NCBI GenBank assembly: GCA_025362155.1
Contig: JANYHX010000118.1
Location: 1 to 5,314, forward strand
Direction: 5' to 3'
Length of the DNA stretch: 5,314 nt
From: Gallionella sp.
GTDB taxonomy: Bacteria; Pseudomonadota; Gammaproteobacteria; Burkholderiales; Gallionellaceae
Below the pieces are notes generated by a model. It saw only the letters and a list, made by a program, of their open reading frames with translations, made no database searches and had not been told where the DNA came from. The translations under genes and the position numbers were made by a program. Shown piece by piece: positions 1-5,314 of this stretch (its first letter is position 1; each line of letters opens with the position of its first letter).

Positions 1-319
1 CAACCCGGATCTGAAATTTCGCCAGTCGCCAGGCAGCATTGAGGCCTATACCCATCAGCAAGCTGCCATTCTTGCTTCCGCCAGCCGCCTGCTGAAAAAA
101 GGCGGGCGCTTGGTGTATGCAACGTGCAGTTTTTTACCGGAAGAAAACCAGCACATTGTGCAAGCTTTCCTCTCTACCCATGCGGATTTTGCGTTGCGCC
201 CGGTGAGCGAAGTATTGCAGCAACAAAAGATCGCGTTGGAAACGCAGGATTATTTGGAACTGCGCCCTCATTTGCACGGTACAGACGGTTTTTTTGCGGC
301 GATTTTGGAGCGAATTTAG
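1..319 (+). CDS. RsmB/NOP family RNA cytosine-5 methyltransferase, C-terminal part
   Basis: This is the last 105 codons of a gene that begins left of the window; the frame is open from base 2 to the TAG at 317-319. The product belongs to the SAM-dependent RsmB/NOP2/Sun family, which makes 5-methylcytosine in rRNA in the cytoplasm. The visible part starts with NPDLKFRQS, the strand and loop that follow the family's motif IV, then a helix and KKGGRLVYATCS. The Cys of this TCS motif (codon 125-127) is motif VI, the catalytic nucleophile in E. coli RsmB, and it is followed by the usual PEEN. The end, HGTDGFFAAILERI, is the typical family C-terminus. The N-terminal half, including any NusB-like RNA-binding domain and the motif IV Cys, is outside the window. 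I therefore cannot tell true RsmB (16S C967) from the second Sun-like paralogue found in many betaproteobacteria. Family assignment is firm; exact rRNA target is not. Confidence 0.9.
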   Translation, partial: NPDLKFRQSPGSIEAYTHQQAAILASASRLLKKGGRLVYATCSFLPEENQHIVQAFLSTHADFALRPVSEVLQQQKIALETQDYLELRPHLHGTDGFFAAILERI

Positions 320-393
320 TCACCCAAGCAACTATAGCTTCTGTAAAATGTCTGTAGCAATACGCATCAAATCACACTTTAGAGAATGCCCCC

Positions 394-398
394 AGGAG
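394..398 (+). promoter_or_regulatory. Shine-Dalgarno site that sets the desaturase start
   Basis: AGGAG lies five bases upstream of the ATG at 404. An in-frame ATG at 386 would place this site inside the coding region and has only AGAGA-type sequence next to it. The ATG at 404 also gives the more natural N-terminus (MFSGLLDLPWWG, leading straight into a membrane segment). This is the best ribosome binding site in the window. Confidence 0.75.
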
Positions 399-403
399 AT
401 TGT

Positions 404-1576
404 ATGTTTTCAGGCTTGTTGGATTTACCGTGGTGGGGTGATGTATTAGTCACACTGACACTTACTCACATTACCATTGCTTCGGTAACCATTTTTTTAC
501 ACCGCCACCAAGCACACCAGGCCTTGGATTTACATCCGATTGCCAGCCATTTTTTCCGCTTCTGGTTGTGGCTGACAACGGGCACCGTGACCAAGGAATG
601 GGCATCCATTCATCGCAAACATCACGCCAAATGCGAAACCGTGGATGACCCGCACAGTCCGCAAATATTAAGCATCAGAAAGGTGCTGCTGGAAGGCGCT
701 GAGCTTTACCGCAAGGAAGCCAGGAACCCGGAAACCCTGGAAAAATATGGCCGTGGTACGCCGAATGATTGGCTGGAGCGTAACCTTTATTCCACCCACA
801 GTATGCTGGGTATCGTGTTGATGCTGGCGATTGATGTGTTGTTGTTCGGGCCTATCGGGATCACTATTTGGGCAGTGCAAATGATCTGGATACCGGTAAC
901 GGCGGCGGGCATTATCAACGGTGCCGGACATTACTGGGGCTATCGCAACTTTCAGCCTGACGATGCTTCTACCAACATCGTACCATGGGGCATTCTGATC
1001 GGTGGTGAAGAACTGCACAACAATCATCATGCCCATATCGGTTCCGCCAAACTTTCCAGCAAGTGGTATGAATTCGACATCGGCTGGATGTACATACGCA
1101 GCCTGGCCGCGCTGCGGCTGGCCAAGGTGAAGAGAGTTGCACCTAAAGTGCGGCTTGATACCGCCAAAACAGTATGCGATATGGCTACGCTGCATGCCGT
1201 GATGGTACACCGTTACGAGGTGATGGCAAAATATGCCAAGTCGTTGAAAAGCACTTACCAGGAGGAAATCGCCCAGCTTAAACTGCCTACGCCCGACTTG
1301 GCGAATGTCGATTTAAAACGTATCAAACTTTGGTTGCATGTAGATGCAACCGTCCTGAATGAGCAGGAAAAATTCAAACTGGGCTTAGTCATGCGAAGCA
1401 GCTACAAATTGAAAACGGCCTACACCCTGCGCCAGGAACTCATCGCAATCTGGCATCGTTCCACAGCGACCAAAGAACAGATGGTGAAAGACCTGGAGGA
1501 CTGGTGTCGACGCGCGGAATCCAGTGGCATTGAAGCGCTGCAACTGTTTTCCCGACGCTTGCGCTGTTACGCTTAA
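404..1576 (+). CDS. Membrane fatty-acid (acyl-CoA Delta9-type) desaturase with long C-terminal tail
   Basis: The 390-residue protein is a di-iron membrane desaturase that should place a cis double bond in a saturated acyl chain at the inner membrane. All three histidine boxes are present: HRHQAH (residues 33-38), HRKHH (70-74) and HNNHH (205-209). N172 and H176 in INGAGHYWGYR match the extra Asn and His metal ligands of stearoyl-CoA desaturases. Hydrophobic segments lie near residues 12-32, 50-62 and 132-175. The size and tail resemble Pseudomonas DesB-type acyl-CoA desaturases (about 394 residues). The catalytic domain ends near residue 240. The remaining 150 residues are soluble and helical, and the last 90 resemble the end of ISL3-family transposases. 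A longer start at 386 (six more residues) is possible but lacks a good ribosome binding site. The gene follows the methyltransferase by 84 bases with no clear terminator between them, so read-through is possible. Substrate and regiospecificity are inferred. Confidence 0.92.
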   Translation: MFSGLLDLPWWGDVLVTLTLTHITIASVTIFLHRHQAHQALDLHPIASHFFRFWLWLTTGTVTKEWASIHRKHHAKCETVDDPHSPQILSIRKVLLEGAELYRKEARNPETLEKYGRGTPNDWLERNLYSTHSMLGIVLMLAIDVLLFGPIGITIWAVQMIWIPVTAAGIINGAGHYWGYRNFQPDDASTNIVPWGILIGGEELHNNHHAHIGSAKLSSKWYEFDIGWMYIRSLAALRLAKVKRVAPKVRLDTAKTVCDMATLHAVMVHRYEVMAKYAKSLKSTYQEEIAQLKLPTPDLANVDLKRIKLWLHVDATVLNEQEKFKLGLVMRSSYKLKTAYTLRQELIAIWHRSTATKEQMVKDLEDWCRRAESSGIEALQLFSRRLRCYA

Positions 1577-1642
1577 TCCAGGCTTTTCTGATTCAGCGGA
1601 ATTCACTTCCGTGCTTGTCGGAGTGCGCAAAAACCCGGCGGA

Positions 1643-1671
1643 TGGTATAACGCGCTTGTTCCGACTATAAT
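1643..1671 (+). promoter_or_regulatory. Probable hemA operon promoter (consensus -10, poor -35)
   Basis: A perfect TATAAT lies at 1666-1671, 40 bases before the hemA start, and would give a leader of about 33 bases. The hexamer 17 bases upstream (TGGTAT, 1643-1648) is a poor match to TTGACA, and there is no TGn extension. The promoter may therefore be activator-dependent or simply weak. A second TATAAC box at 1646-1651 has no -35 partner. This is a sequence-match prediction only. Confidence 0.5.
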
Positions 1672-1711
1672 TCGAACCAATTTAAGATATCACCGTCCGA
1701 TAAACTAGAAG

Positions 1712-2965
1712 ATGCAGCTATTTACTTTCGGCATCAACCATCAGACCGCGCCACTTGAAGTGCGCGAACAAGTCGCGTTCAATGCTGACGGCATGGAGAA
1801 CGCGCTGCGCGATTTGGTAGAAAATGGTGCGGCGCAAGAGGCCGCAATCCTGTCTACCTGCAACCGCATGGAGTTATATTGCAACGCAGAAAATCCCGAT
1901 CAGGCGATTGATTGGCTGGCGCAATACCATCGCATGCCGCGCAAAGACATAGATCCTTATCTCTACACCTTGCCGCGTGAGCAGGCGATCAAGCATTCGT
2001 TCCGCGTGGCGAGTGGCCTGGATTCCATGGTGCTGGGCGAGCCGCAAATTTTGGGGCAAATGAAACAGGCAGTGCGTCAGGCGGAACAGGCCGGCACACT
2101 CGGTTTCTTGCTGCACAAATTATTCCAGCGCACTTTTTCGGTCGCTAAGGACGTACGCACGCAAACCGAAATCGGCGCGAATCTGGTTTCAATGGCAGCC
2201 GCCGCCGTAAAAATGGCCGAGCGTATTTTCCCAAGTATCTCTGAGCAGCGCGTATTGTTCATCGGCGCAGGCGAGATGATAGAGCTCAACGCGGTGCATT
2301 TCGCGGCACGTTCACCCAAACACATTACCGTCGCCAATCGCACGCTGGAGCGTGCTCAAACACTGGCGAGACGCATTAATGGCACGGCGATCACATTGAC
2401 TGACCTGCCGGAACAATTGGCTCTACATGACATTATCGTCACCTGTACCGCCAGCCAGTTGCCTATCCTGGGCAAGGGCATGGTGGAGAGCGCGCTCAAG
2501 GCGCGTAAGCATCGCCCGTTGTTCATCGTAGATTTGGCCGTGCCGCGCGATGTGGAAGCGGAAGTTGCCGAGCTGAATGATGTATTCCTGTACACCGTGG
2601 ACGACATCGCCGAAGTGGTGAAGGACGGCCTTGACGCGCGCCAGGGCGCGGTCAAGGAAGCTGAAGTCATTATTGATTCCAGCGTGTCTGATTTCCTGCA
2701 CTGGATGGAATCGCGCGAAGCTGTGCCTACCATTCGTGCGTTACGCGATCATGCTGAGCGGAATCGCCGTCAGGAACTTGAAAAAGCGCTGCGCCTACTG
2801 GCCAAAGGTGAGAGTCCCGAGAAGGTGTTGGAAGTTATGAGCAGCAGTTTGACCAATAAATTTTTGCATGCCCCTACCCACGCGCTCAATCAAGTTCAGA
2901 GCGGTGATCGCGAAGCCTTTCTCGAGGTGATCCATCGTCTGTACCACCTCAACTCCGAAGAATAA
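1712..2965 (+). CDS. hemA: Glutamyl-tRNA reductase
   Basis: HemA reduces the glutamate on charged tRNA-Glu to glutamate-1-semialdehyde with NADPH. This is the first committed step of the C5 route to 5-aminolevulinate and haem, in the cytoplasm. The 417-residue protein is full length for the family. It has the N-terminal [13 protein letters not shown] motif (residues 7-19), the catalytic Cys50 in STCNRMELY, and H95 in the conserved helix before [16 protein letters not shown] (101-115). The NADPH Rossmann loop is GAGEMIEL (185-192), DLAVPRD lies at 274-280, and a helical C-terminal dimerisation region starts near 337. The start is fixed by homology, because [10 protein letters not shown] is the usual beginning. 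Its ribosome binding site is weak: AGAAG directly abuts the ATG. The gene is first in a tight hemA-prfA-prmC cluster and has its own likely promoter at 1643-1671. No truncation or missing catalytic residue was seen. Confidence 0.98.
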   Translation: MQLFTFGINHQTAPLEVREQVAFNADGMENALRDLVENGAAQEAAILSTCNRMELYCNAENPDQAIDWLAQYHRMPRKDIDPYLYTLPREQAIKHSFRVASGLDSMVLGEPQILGQMKQAVRQAEQAGTLGFLLHKLFQRTFSVAKDVRTQTEIGANLVSMAAAAVKMAERIFPSISEQRVLFIGAGEMIELNAVHFAARSPKHITVANRTLERAQTLARRINGTAITLTDLPEQLALHDIIVTCTASQLPILGKGMVESALKARKHRPLFIVDLAVPRDVEAEVAELNDVFLYTVDDIAEVVKDGLDARQGAVKEAEVIIDSSVSDFLHWMESREAVPTIRALRDHAERNRRQELEKALRLLAKGESPEKVLEVMSSSLTNKFLHAPTHALNQVQSGDREAFLEVIHRLYHLNSEE

Positions 2966-2978
2966 TTAAAATCATCGC

Positions 2979-4067
2979 ATGAACCCCAGCATTACCGCCA
3001 AGCTCGCTCAGTTGAGCGAGCGTCTGCTCGAAGTCAATCAACTGCTCAGCACCGAAGAAGCGACCAAAAGCATGGATACCTTCCGCAAGTTGAATCGCGA
3101 ACGCGCCGAACTGGAGCCGGTGGTGGAGCTTTATTACGCTTATCAACGTTGTCTGGATGACGTCAACACTGCGCAAGATATGGCTGCAGATCCCGGCATG
3201 CGCGAGTTTGCCGATGTCGAGATCAAACAGGGACAGGAACGCCTGCTGCAACTGGATGCGGAATTGCAAAAACAATTGTTGCCTAAAGACCCTAACGACG
3301 AGCGCAGTGTATTTCTGGAAATTCGTGCCGGAACCGGTGGCGATGAGGCGGCGCTGTTTGCCGGTGACCTGTTCCGCATGTATTCACGTTTCGCCGAACG
3401 CAAACGCTGGCAGGTTGAAATCATTTCGGAAAGTCCCGGCGAAATGGGTGGCTATAAGGAAATCATCGCACGCATAGTCGGGCAGGGCGCGTACTCGGTA
3501 CTTAAATTTGAATCCGGCGCGCATCGTGTGCAGCGTGTTCCAACTACCGAAACACAGGGGCGCGTGCACACCTCGGCATGTACCGTGGCGATCATGCCGG
3601 AAGTAGATGAAGTCAATGATGTGATACTGAATTCTGCGGATTTGCGTATCGACACGTTTCGCGCTTCCGGTGCGGGTGGCCAGCATATCAACAAGACTGA
3701 TTCGGCGGTGCGCATCACTCACCTGCCGACCGGCGTAGTGGTGGAGTGTCAGGATGGCCGTTCGCAACATCAAAACAAGGCGCAGGCGATGCGTGTGCTG
3801 GCCGCTCGCATCAAGGATGCGCAGGTACGCGAGCAAAATGCCAAGACCGCCGCCACGCGCAAGAGTTTAGTCGGCAGCGGGGATCGCTCGGAACGTATCC
3901 GTACCTATAACTTTCCACAAGGCCGCATCACCGATCACCGCATCAACCTGACCTTGTACAAAATGGATCAGATGATGGATGGCGACATTAACGAACTGAC
4001 CGGCGCCCTGATGGCTGAACATCAAGCCGAACAGCTTGCCGCGATGGCGGAAGATGTCCTCAGTTAA
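2979..4067 (+). CDS. prfA: Peptide chain release factor 1
   Basis: RF1 recognises UAA and UAG stop codons in the ribosomal A site and triggers peptide release. The 362-residue protein lines up with E. coli RF1 almost end to end. It has an N-terminal helical domain (about 1-100), [10 protein letters not shown] and [24 protein letters not shown] (residues 101-137), and the stop-codon reading tripeptide PTT (188-190) in [10 protein letters not shown]. This PxT form marks RF1; RF2 carries SPF. The catalytic GGQ is G233-G234-Q235 in [15 protein letters not shown] helical C-terminal domain follows. The ATG lies 13 bases after the hemA stop with no recognisable ribosome binding site, so translation probably depends on coupling to hemA. 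A strong inverted repeat sits at codons 8-15. Q235 is the expected target of PrmC, encoded immediately downstream. Function is secure; the coupling is inferred. Confidence 0.98.
   Translation: MNPSITAKLAQLSERLLEVNQLLSTEEATKSMDTFRKLNRERAELEPVVELYYAYQRCLDDVNTAQDMAADPGMREFADVEIKQGQERLLQLDAELQKQLLPKDPNDERSVFLEIRAGTGGDEAALFAGDLFRMYSRFAERKRWQVEIISESPGEMGGYKEIIARIVGQGAYSVLKFESGAHRVQRVPTTETQGRVHTSACTVAIMPEVDEVNDVILNSADLRIDTFRASGAGGQHINKTDSAVRITHLPTGVVVECQDGRSQHQNKAQAMRVLAARIKDAQVREQNAKTAATRKSLVGSGDRSERIRTYNFPQGRITDHRINLTLYKMDQMMDGDINELTGALMAEHQAEQLAAMAEDVLS
3002..3021 (+). repeat. Perfect 9-bp inverted repeat (hairpin) inside the prfA 5' end
   Basis: GCTCGCTCA (3002-3010) and TGAGCGAGC (3013-3021) are exact reverse complements separated by two bases. 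In RNA they would form at least an 8-bp GC-rich stem with an AGUU loop, starting 23 bases after the first base of the prfA ATG. No T-run follows, so it is not a classical terminator. It lies in codons for LAQLSE, so part of the pattern may come from codon choice. Confidence 0.7.
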
Positions 4068-4938
4068 CATTCAAGGCATATTGCAACACCATAGTAGGCA
4101 GCTTGAAGCTGCGTTGAACCTTGATTCAAACAGCGCTCGCATCGAGGCGCAATGCCTGTTACAAGCCGTGTTGCAAGTAAATCGTGCCTATCTTCTCACC
4201 CATCCGGAACAGATGCTGAGTGATGCGCAACAGGCTCGATTTAACGCTTTATTTGAGCGTCGTCTGAGCGGCGAACCGATTGCTTACCTGCGGGGTGAAC
4301 GCGAGTTTTATGGACTGACTTTTCAAGTATCTCCCGCGACCTTGATTCCTCGTCCGGAAACAGAGTTGCTGGTCGAACAGGCCTTGCAGCGCATTCCGCA
4401 ACTGGGCATTTGCCGGGTACTGGATTTAGGAACCGGCAGCGGTGCAATCGCCTTGAGCATCGCCCATGCGCGTCCCTATGCCGAGGTGGTGGCGGTGGAC
4501 ATCTCCCCCGCCGCGCTGGAGGTGGCGCAAATTAATGTTCATCAACTAAAGCTAGGCAATGTGCGCCTATTGCAAAGCGATTGGTTTACTGCACTGCGTG
4601 GCGAACGTTTCGATATTATTGTCTCTAATCCGCCTTACATCGCTGTGGGCGATGTGCATCTGGAACAAGGCGATGTGCGTTTTGAACCGCGCATTGCCTT
4701 GGCTTCCGGTGCTAATGGATTGCAGGATATTGGACATATTTGCGTACAGGCAAAAATTCATCTCAACGACTATGGCTGGTTATTGTTCGAGCACGGCTAC
4801 GATCAAGCGGCGCAGGTGCGCGCACTGTTGCAGCAACGGGGGTTTGTCGAAGTATTTTCTGCGCCAGATTTGGCGGGGATTGAACGGGTGACCGGCGGGT
4901 CATCCAGGAGCTTACGTAGCAGGCCATCGTCAAAGTAG
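4054..4938 (+). CDS. prmC: Peptide chain release factor N5-glutamine methyltransferase
   Basis: PrmC (formerly HemK) transfers a methyl group from SAM to the glutamine side chain of the GGQ motif in RF1 and RF2, which speeds termination. From the ATG at 4054 the protein has 294 residues. It has the N-terminal helical substrate-binding domain (about 1-78), [20 protein letters not shown] (81-100) followed by PETE, the SAM-binding loop [11 protein letters not shown] (124-134), and the catalytic NPPY (192-195) that orients the glutamine. The start overlaps prfA by 14 bases, and GGCGGAAG just upstream may serve as its ribosome binding site. A TTG at 4036 would add six residues (MPRWRK) but is less likely. 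The family usually ends within a few residues of ERVTGG (277-282). Here a Ser/Arg-rich run, [12 protein letters not shown], extends to 294, about 17 residues longer overall than the 277-residue E. coli protein. The catalytic core is intact, so I expect a working enzyme. Confidence 0.96.
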   Translation: MSSVNIQGILQHHSRQLEAALNLDSNSARIEAQCLLQAVLQVNRAYLLTHPEQMLSDAQQARFNALFERRLSGEPIAYLRGEREFYGLTFQVSPATLIPRPETELLVEQALQRIPQLGICRVLDLGTGSGAIALSIAHARPYAEVVAVDISPAALEVAQINVHQLKLGNVRLLQSDWFTALRGERFDIIVSNPPYIAVGDVHLEQGDVRFEPRIALASGANGLQDIGHICVQAKIHLNDYGWLLFEHGYDQAAQVRALLQQRGFVEVFSAPDLAGIERVTGGSSRSLRSRPSSK

Positions 4939-4953
4939 TTAGAATACTAGACT

Positions 4954-4974
4954 CCTTATACTTTAAGAGTAAGG
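4954..4974 (+). terminator. Weak hairpin after prmC, possible terminator
   Basis: CCTTAT (4954-4959) can pair with GTAAGG (4969-4974), including one G-T wobble. After an A-A mismatch two more pairs close on a three-base loop. The only T-run is TTTT at 4987-4990, 12 bases beyond the stem, so this is not a standard intrinsic terminator. It is the best candidate in the gap after the hemA-prfA-prmC cluster. Confidence 0.25.
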
Positions 4975-4997
4975 TAATTAAATAAATTTTGCGTTGG

Positions 4998-5010
4998 TAT
5001 GTTAAACATA
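4998..5010. repeat. 13-base perfect dyad, possible operator
   Basis: TATGTT and AACATA are exact reverse complements around a single central A. The dyad lies in the AT-rich gap about 60 bases before the start of the last gene, where a promoter would be expected (for example TTGCGT at 4989-4994 with AATATC at 5012-5017, both weak matches). A repressor site overlapping the promoter is plausible but unproven. AT-rich DNA also produces such short dyads by chance. Confidence 0.35.
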
Positions 5011-5061
5011 AATATCTTGCCATACTCCATTGAAGGGATAGGCAGTATCGGAAAGTACGAT

Positions 5062-5068
5062 AAGGGAA
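5062..5068 (+). promoter_or_regulatory. Shine-Dalgarno site of the last gene
   Basis: AAGGGAA lies three bases upstream of the ATG at 5072, and its GGGA core is a good purine-rich match at about the right distance. It supports 5072 as the true start of the partial gene that follows. Confidence 0.6.
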
Positions 5069-5071
5069 GTT

Positions 5072-5314
5072 ATGTCGCTTGGGAAGCTTGAGCAGGTTGA
5101 TCTGCGCGATATTTGGGGGTATGAAGCGTCGGATTTTACTCCGTGGATAGCGAAGGAAGAGAATCTGGCCCAGCTAGGCCAGAGCATAGGCATGAAGCTG
5201 GAGCTTGTTGGACAGGAACAGGATATCGGATCATTTCGCGCGGATATTCTGTGCAAGGATTTCCCAACTCAAAATCACGTCATTATTAAAAGCCAGCTGG
5301 AAAATACCAGTCAT
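5072..5314 (+). CDS. DUF4268-like / PD-(D/E)XK nuclease-like protein, N-terminal part
   Basis: The frame stays open from the ATG at 5072 to the window end (81 codons), so the gene continues to the right. The protein begins MSLGKLEQVDLRDIW and continues with DFTPWIAKEENLAQLG (21-36). From memory this is the opening of DUF4268-type proteins of mobile and defence-rich regions, whose N-terminal part looks like a PD-(D/E)XK nuclease fold. GSFRADILC (53-61) supplies the expected metal-binding Asp58. The next strand normally reads IENQLExTDH. Here it is IKSQLENTSH (72-81), so the expected acidic residue is Lys73, while Gln75 is kept. Relatives occur as solitary genes and near restriction or anti-phage genes, and their function is not established. 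Codon frame, start and ribosome binding site all look sound. Family assignment is moderate, and nuclease activity is doubtful given Lys73. Confidence 0.75.
   Translation, partial: MSLGKLEQVDLRDIWGYEASDFTPWIAKEENLAQLGQSIGMKLELVGQEQDIGSFRADILCKDFPTQNHVIIKSQLENTSH

Noticed and set aside
332..357. CTATAG...CTGTAG inverted repeat between the methyltransferase and desaturase genes.
   Set aside because: The stem is only six pairs with a wobble, the loop is 14 bases and there is no T-run.
386..403. Upstream ATG that would lengthen the desaturase by six residues (MPPGDC).
   Set aside because: The AGGAG at 394-398 is correctly spaced for the ATG at 404 and would lie inside the coding region of the longer form.
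668..1210. A 180-codon open frame on the minus strand opposite the desaturase.
   Set aside because: It lies wholly opposite a gene with a clear family and intact motifs, and its translation is rich in His/Gln with no recognisable domain. It is a shadow.
1604..1625. Imperfect hairpin CACTTCCG...CGGAGTG after the desaturase.
   Set aside because: It contains a bulge and is followed by A-rich rather than T-rich sequence on the + strand, so it does not fit an intrinsic terminator.
3384..3836. A 150-codon open frame on the minus strand opposite prfA.
   Set aside because: It overlaps the most conserved part of RF1, including GGQ, and shows no family features.
4763..5023. A minus-strand open frame crossing the prmC end and the AT-rich gap.
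   Set aside because: It has no recognisable motif, runs opposite conserved PrmC sequence and has no convincing ribosome binding site. I considered whether its middle part is a remnant of a gene broken at the junction, but too little is visible.
5164..5183. TCTGGCC...GGCCAGA, a 7-bp inverted repeat with a six-base loop in the last gene.
   Set aside because: It lies within coding sequence, has no tail features, and is short enough to occur by chance.

Overview
The window looks like a chromosomal segment from a Gram-negative proteobacterium, most likely a betaproteobacterium of the Nitrosomonadales/Gallionellaceae type. This rests on the gene order (RsmB/NOP-type RNA methyltransferase, acyl desaturase, hemA-prfA-prmC) and on the protein sequences as I remember their relatives. 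It is an inference, not a database result. All recognisable genes lie on the + strand.

Layout. Positions 1-319 hold the 3' end of an RNA cytosine-5 methyltransferase gene. After an 84-base gap comes a membrane fatty-acid desaturase (404-1576). It carries the full set of histidine boxes and a long C-terminal tail that resembles part of an ISL3-type transposase. A 135-base gap with a perfect TATAAT box precedes a compact cluster: hemA (glutamyl-tRNA reductase, 1712-2965), prfA (release factor 1, 2979-4067) and prmC (release-factor glutamine methyltransferase, 4054-4938). hemA and prfA are 13 bases apart, and prmC overlaps prfA by 14 bases. The last two are functionally paired, since PrmC methylates the GGQ glutamine of RF1, which is Q235 here. 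hemA is the first committed step of C5-pathway haem synthesis; its linkage to prfA and prmC is widespread in beta- and gammaproteobacteria.

Right-hand end. PrmC runs about 12 residues past its usual end with a Ser/Arg-rich tail. It is followed by an AT-rich stretch (about 33% G+C by hand count over 4941-5070) holding a perfect dyad, and then by the start of a gene (5072 to the window end) that resembles DUF4268/PD-(D/E)XK-like proteins. I would have expected a housekeeping neighbour here, such as a monothiol glutaredoxin gene, so this is probably the edge of an accessory insertion or a rearrangement. The visible part of that last gene has Lys where I expect the active-site Glu of its nuclease-like motif.

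No rRNA, tRNA, CRISPR array or complete insertion sequence was seen. Most of the window is ordinary housekeeping DNA. The parts worth a second look are the desaturase tail, a 9-bp perfect inverted repeat just inside prfA, and the junction after prmC.
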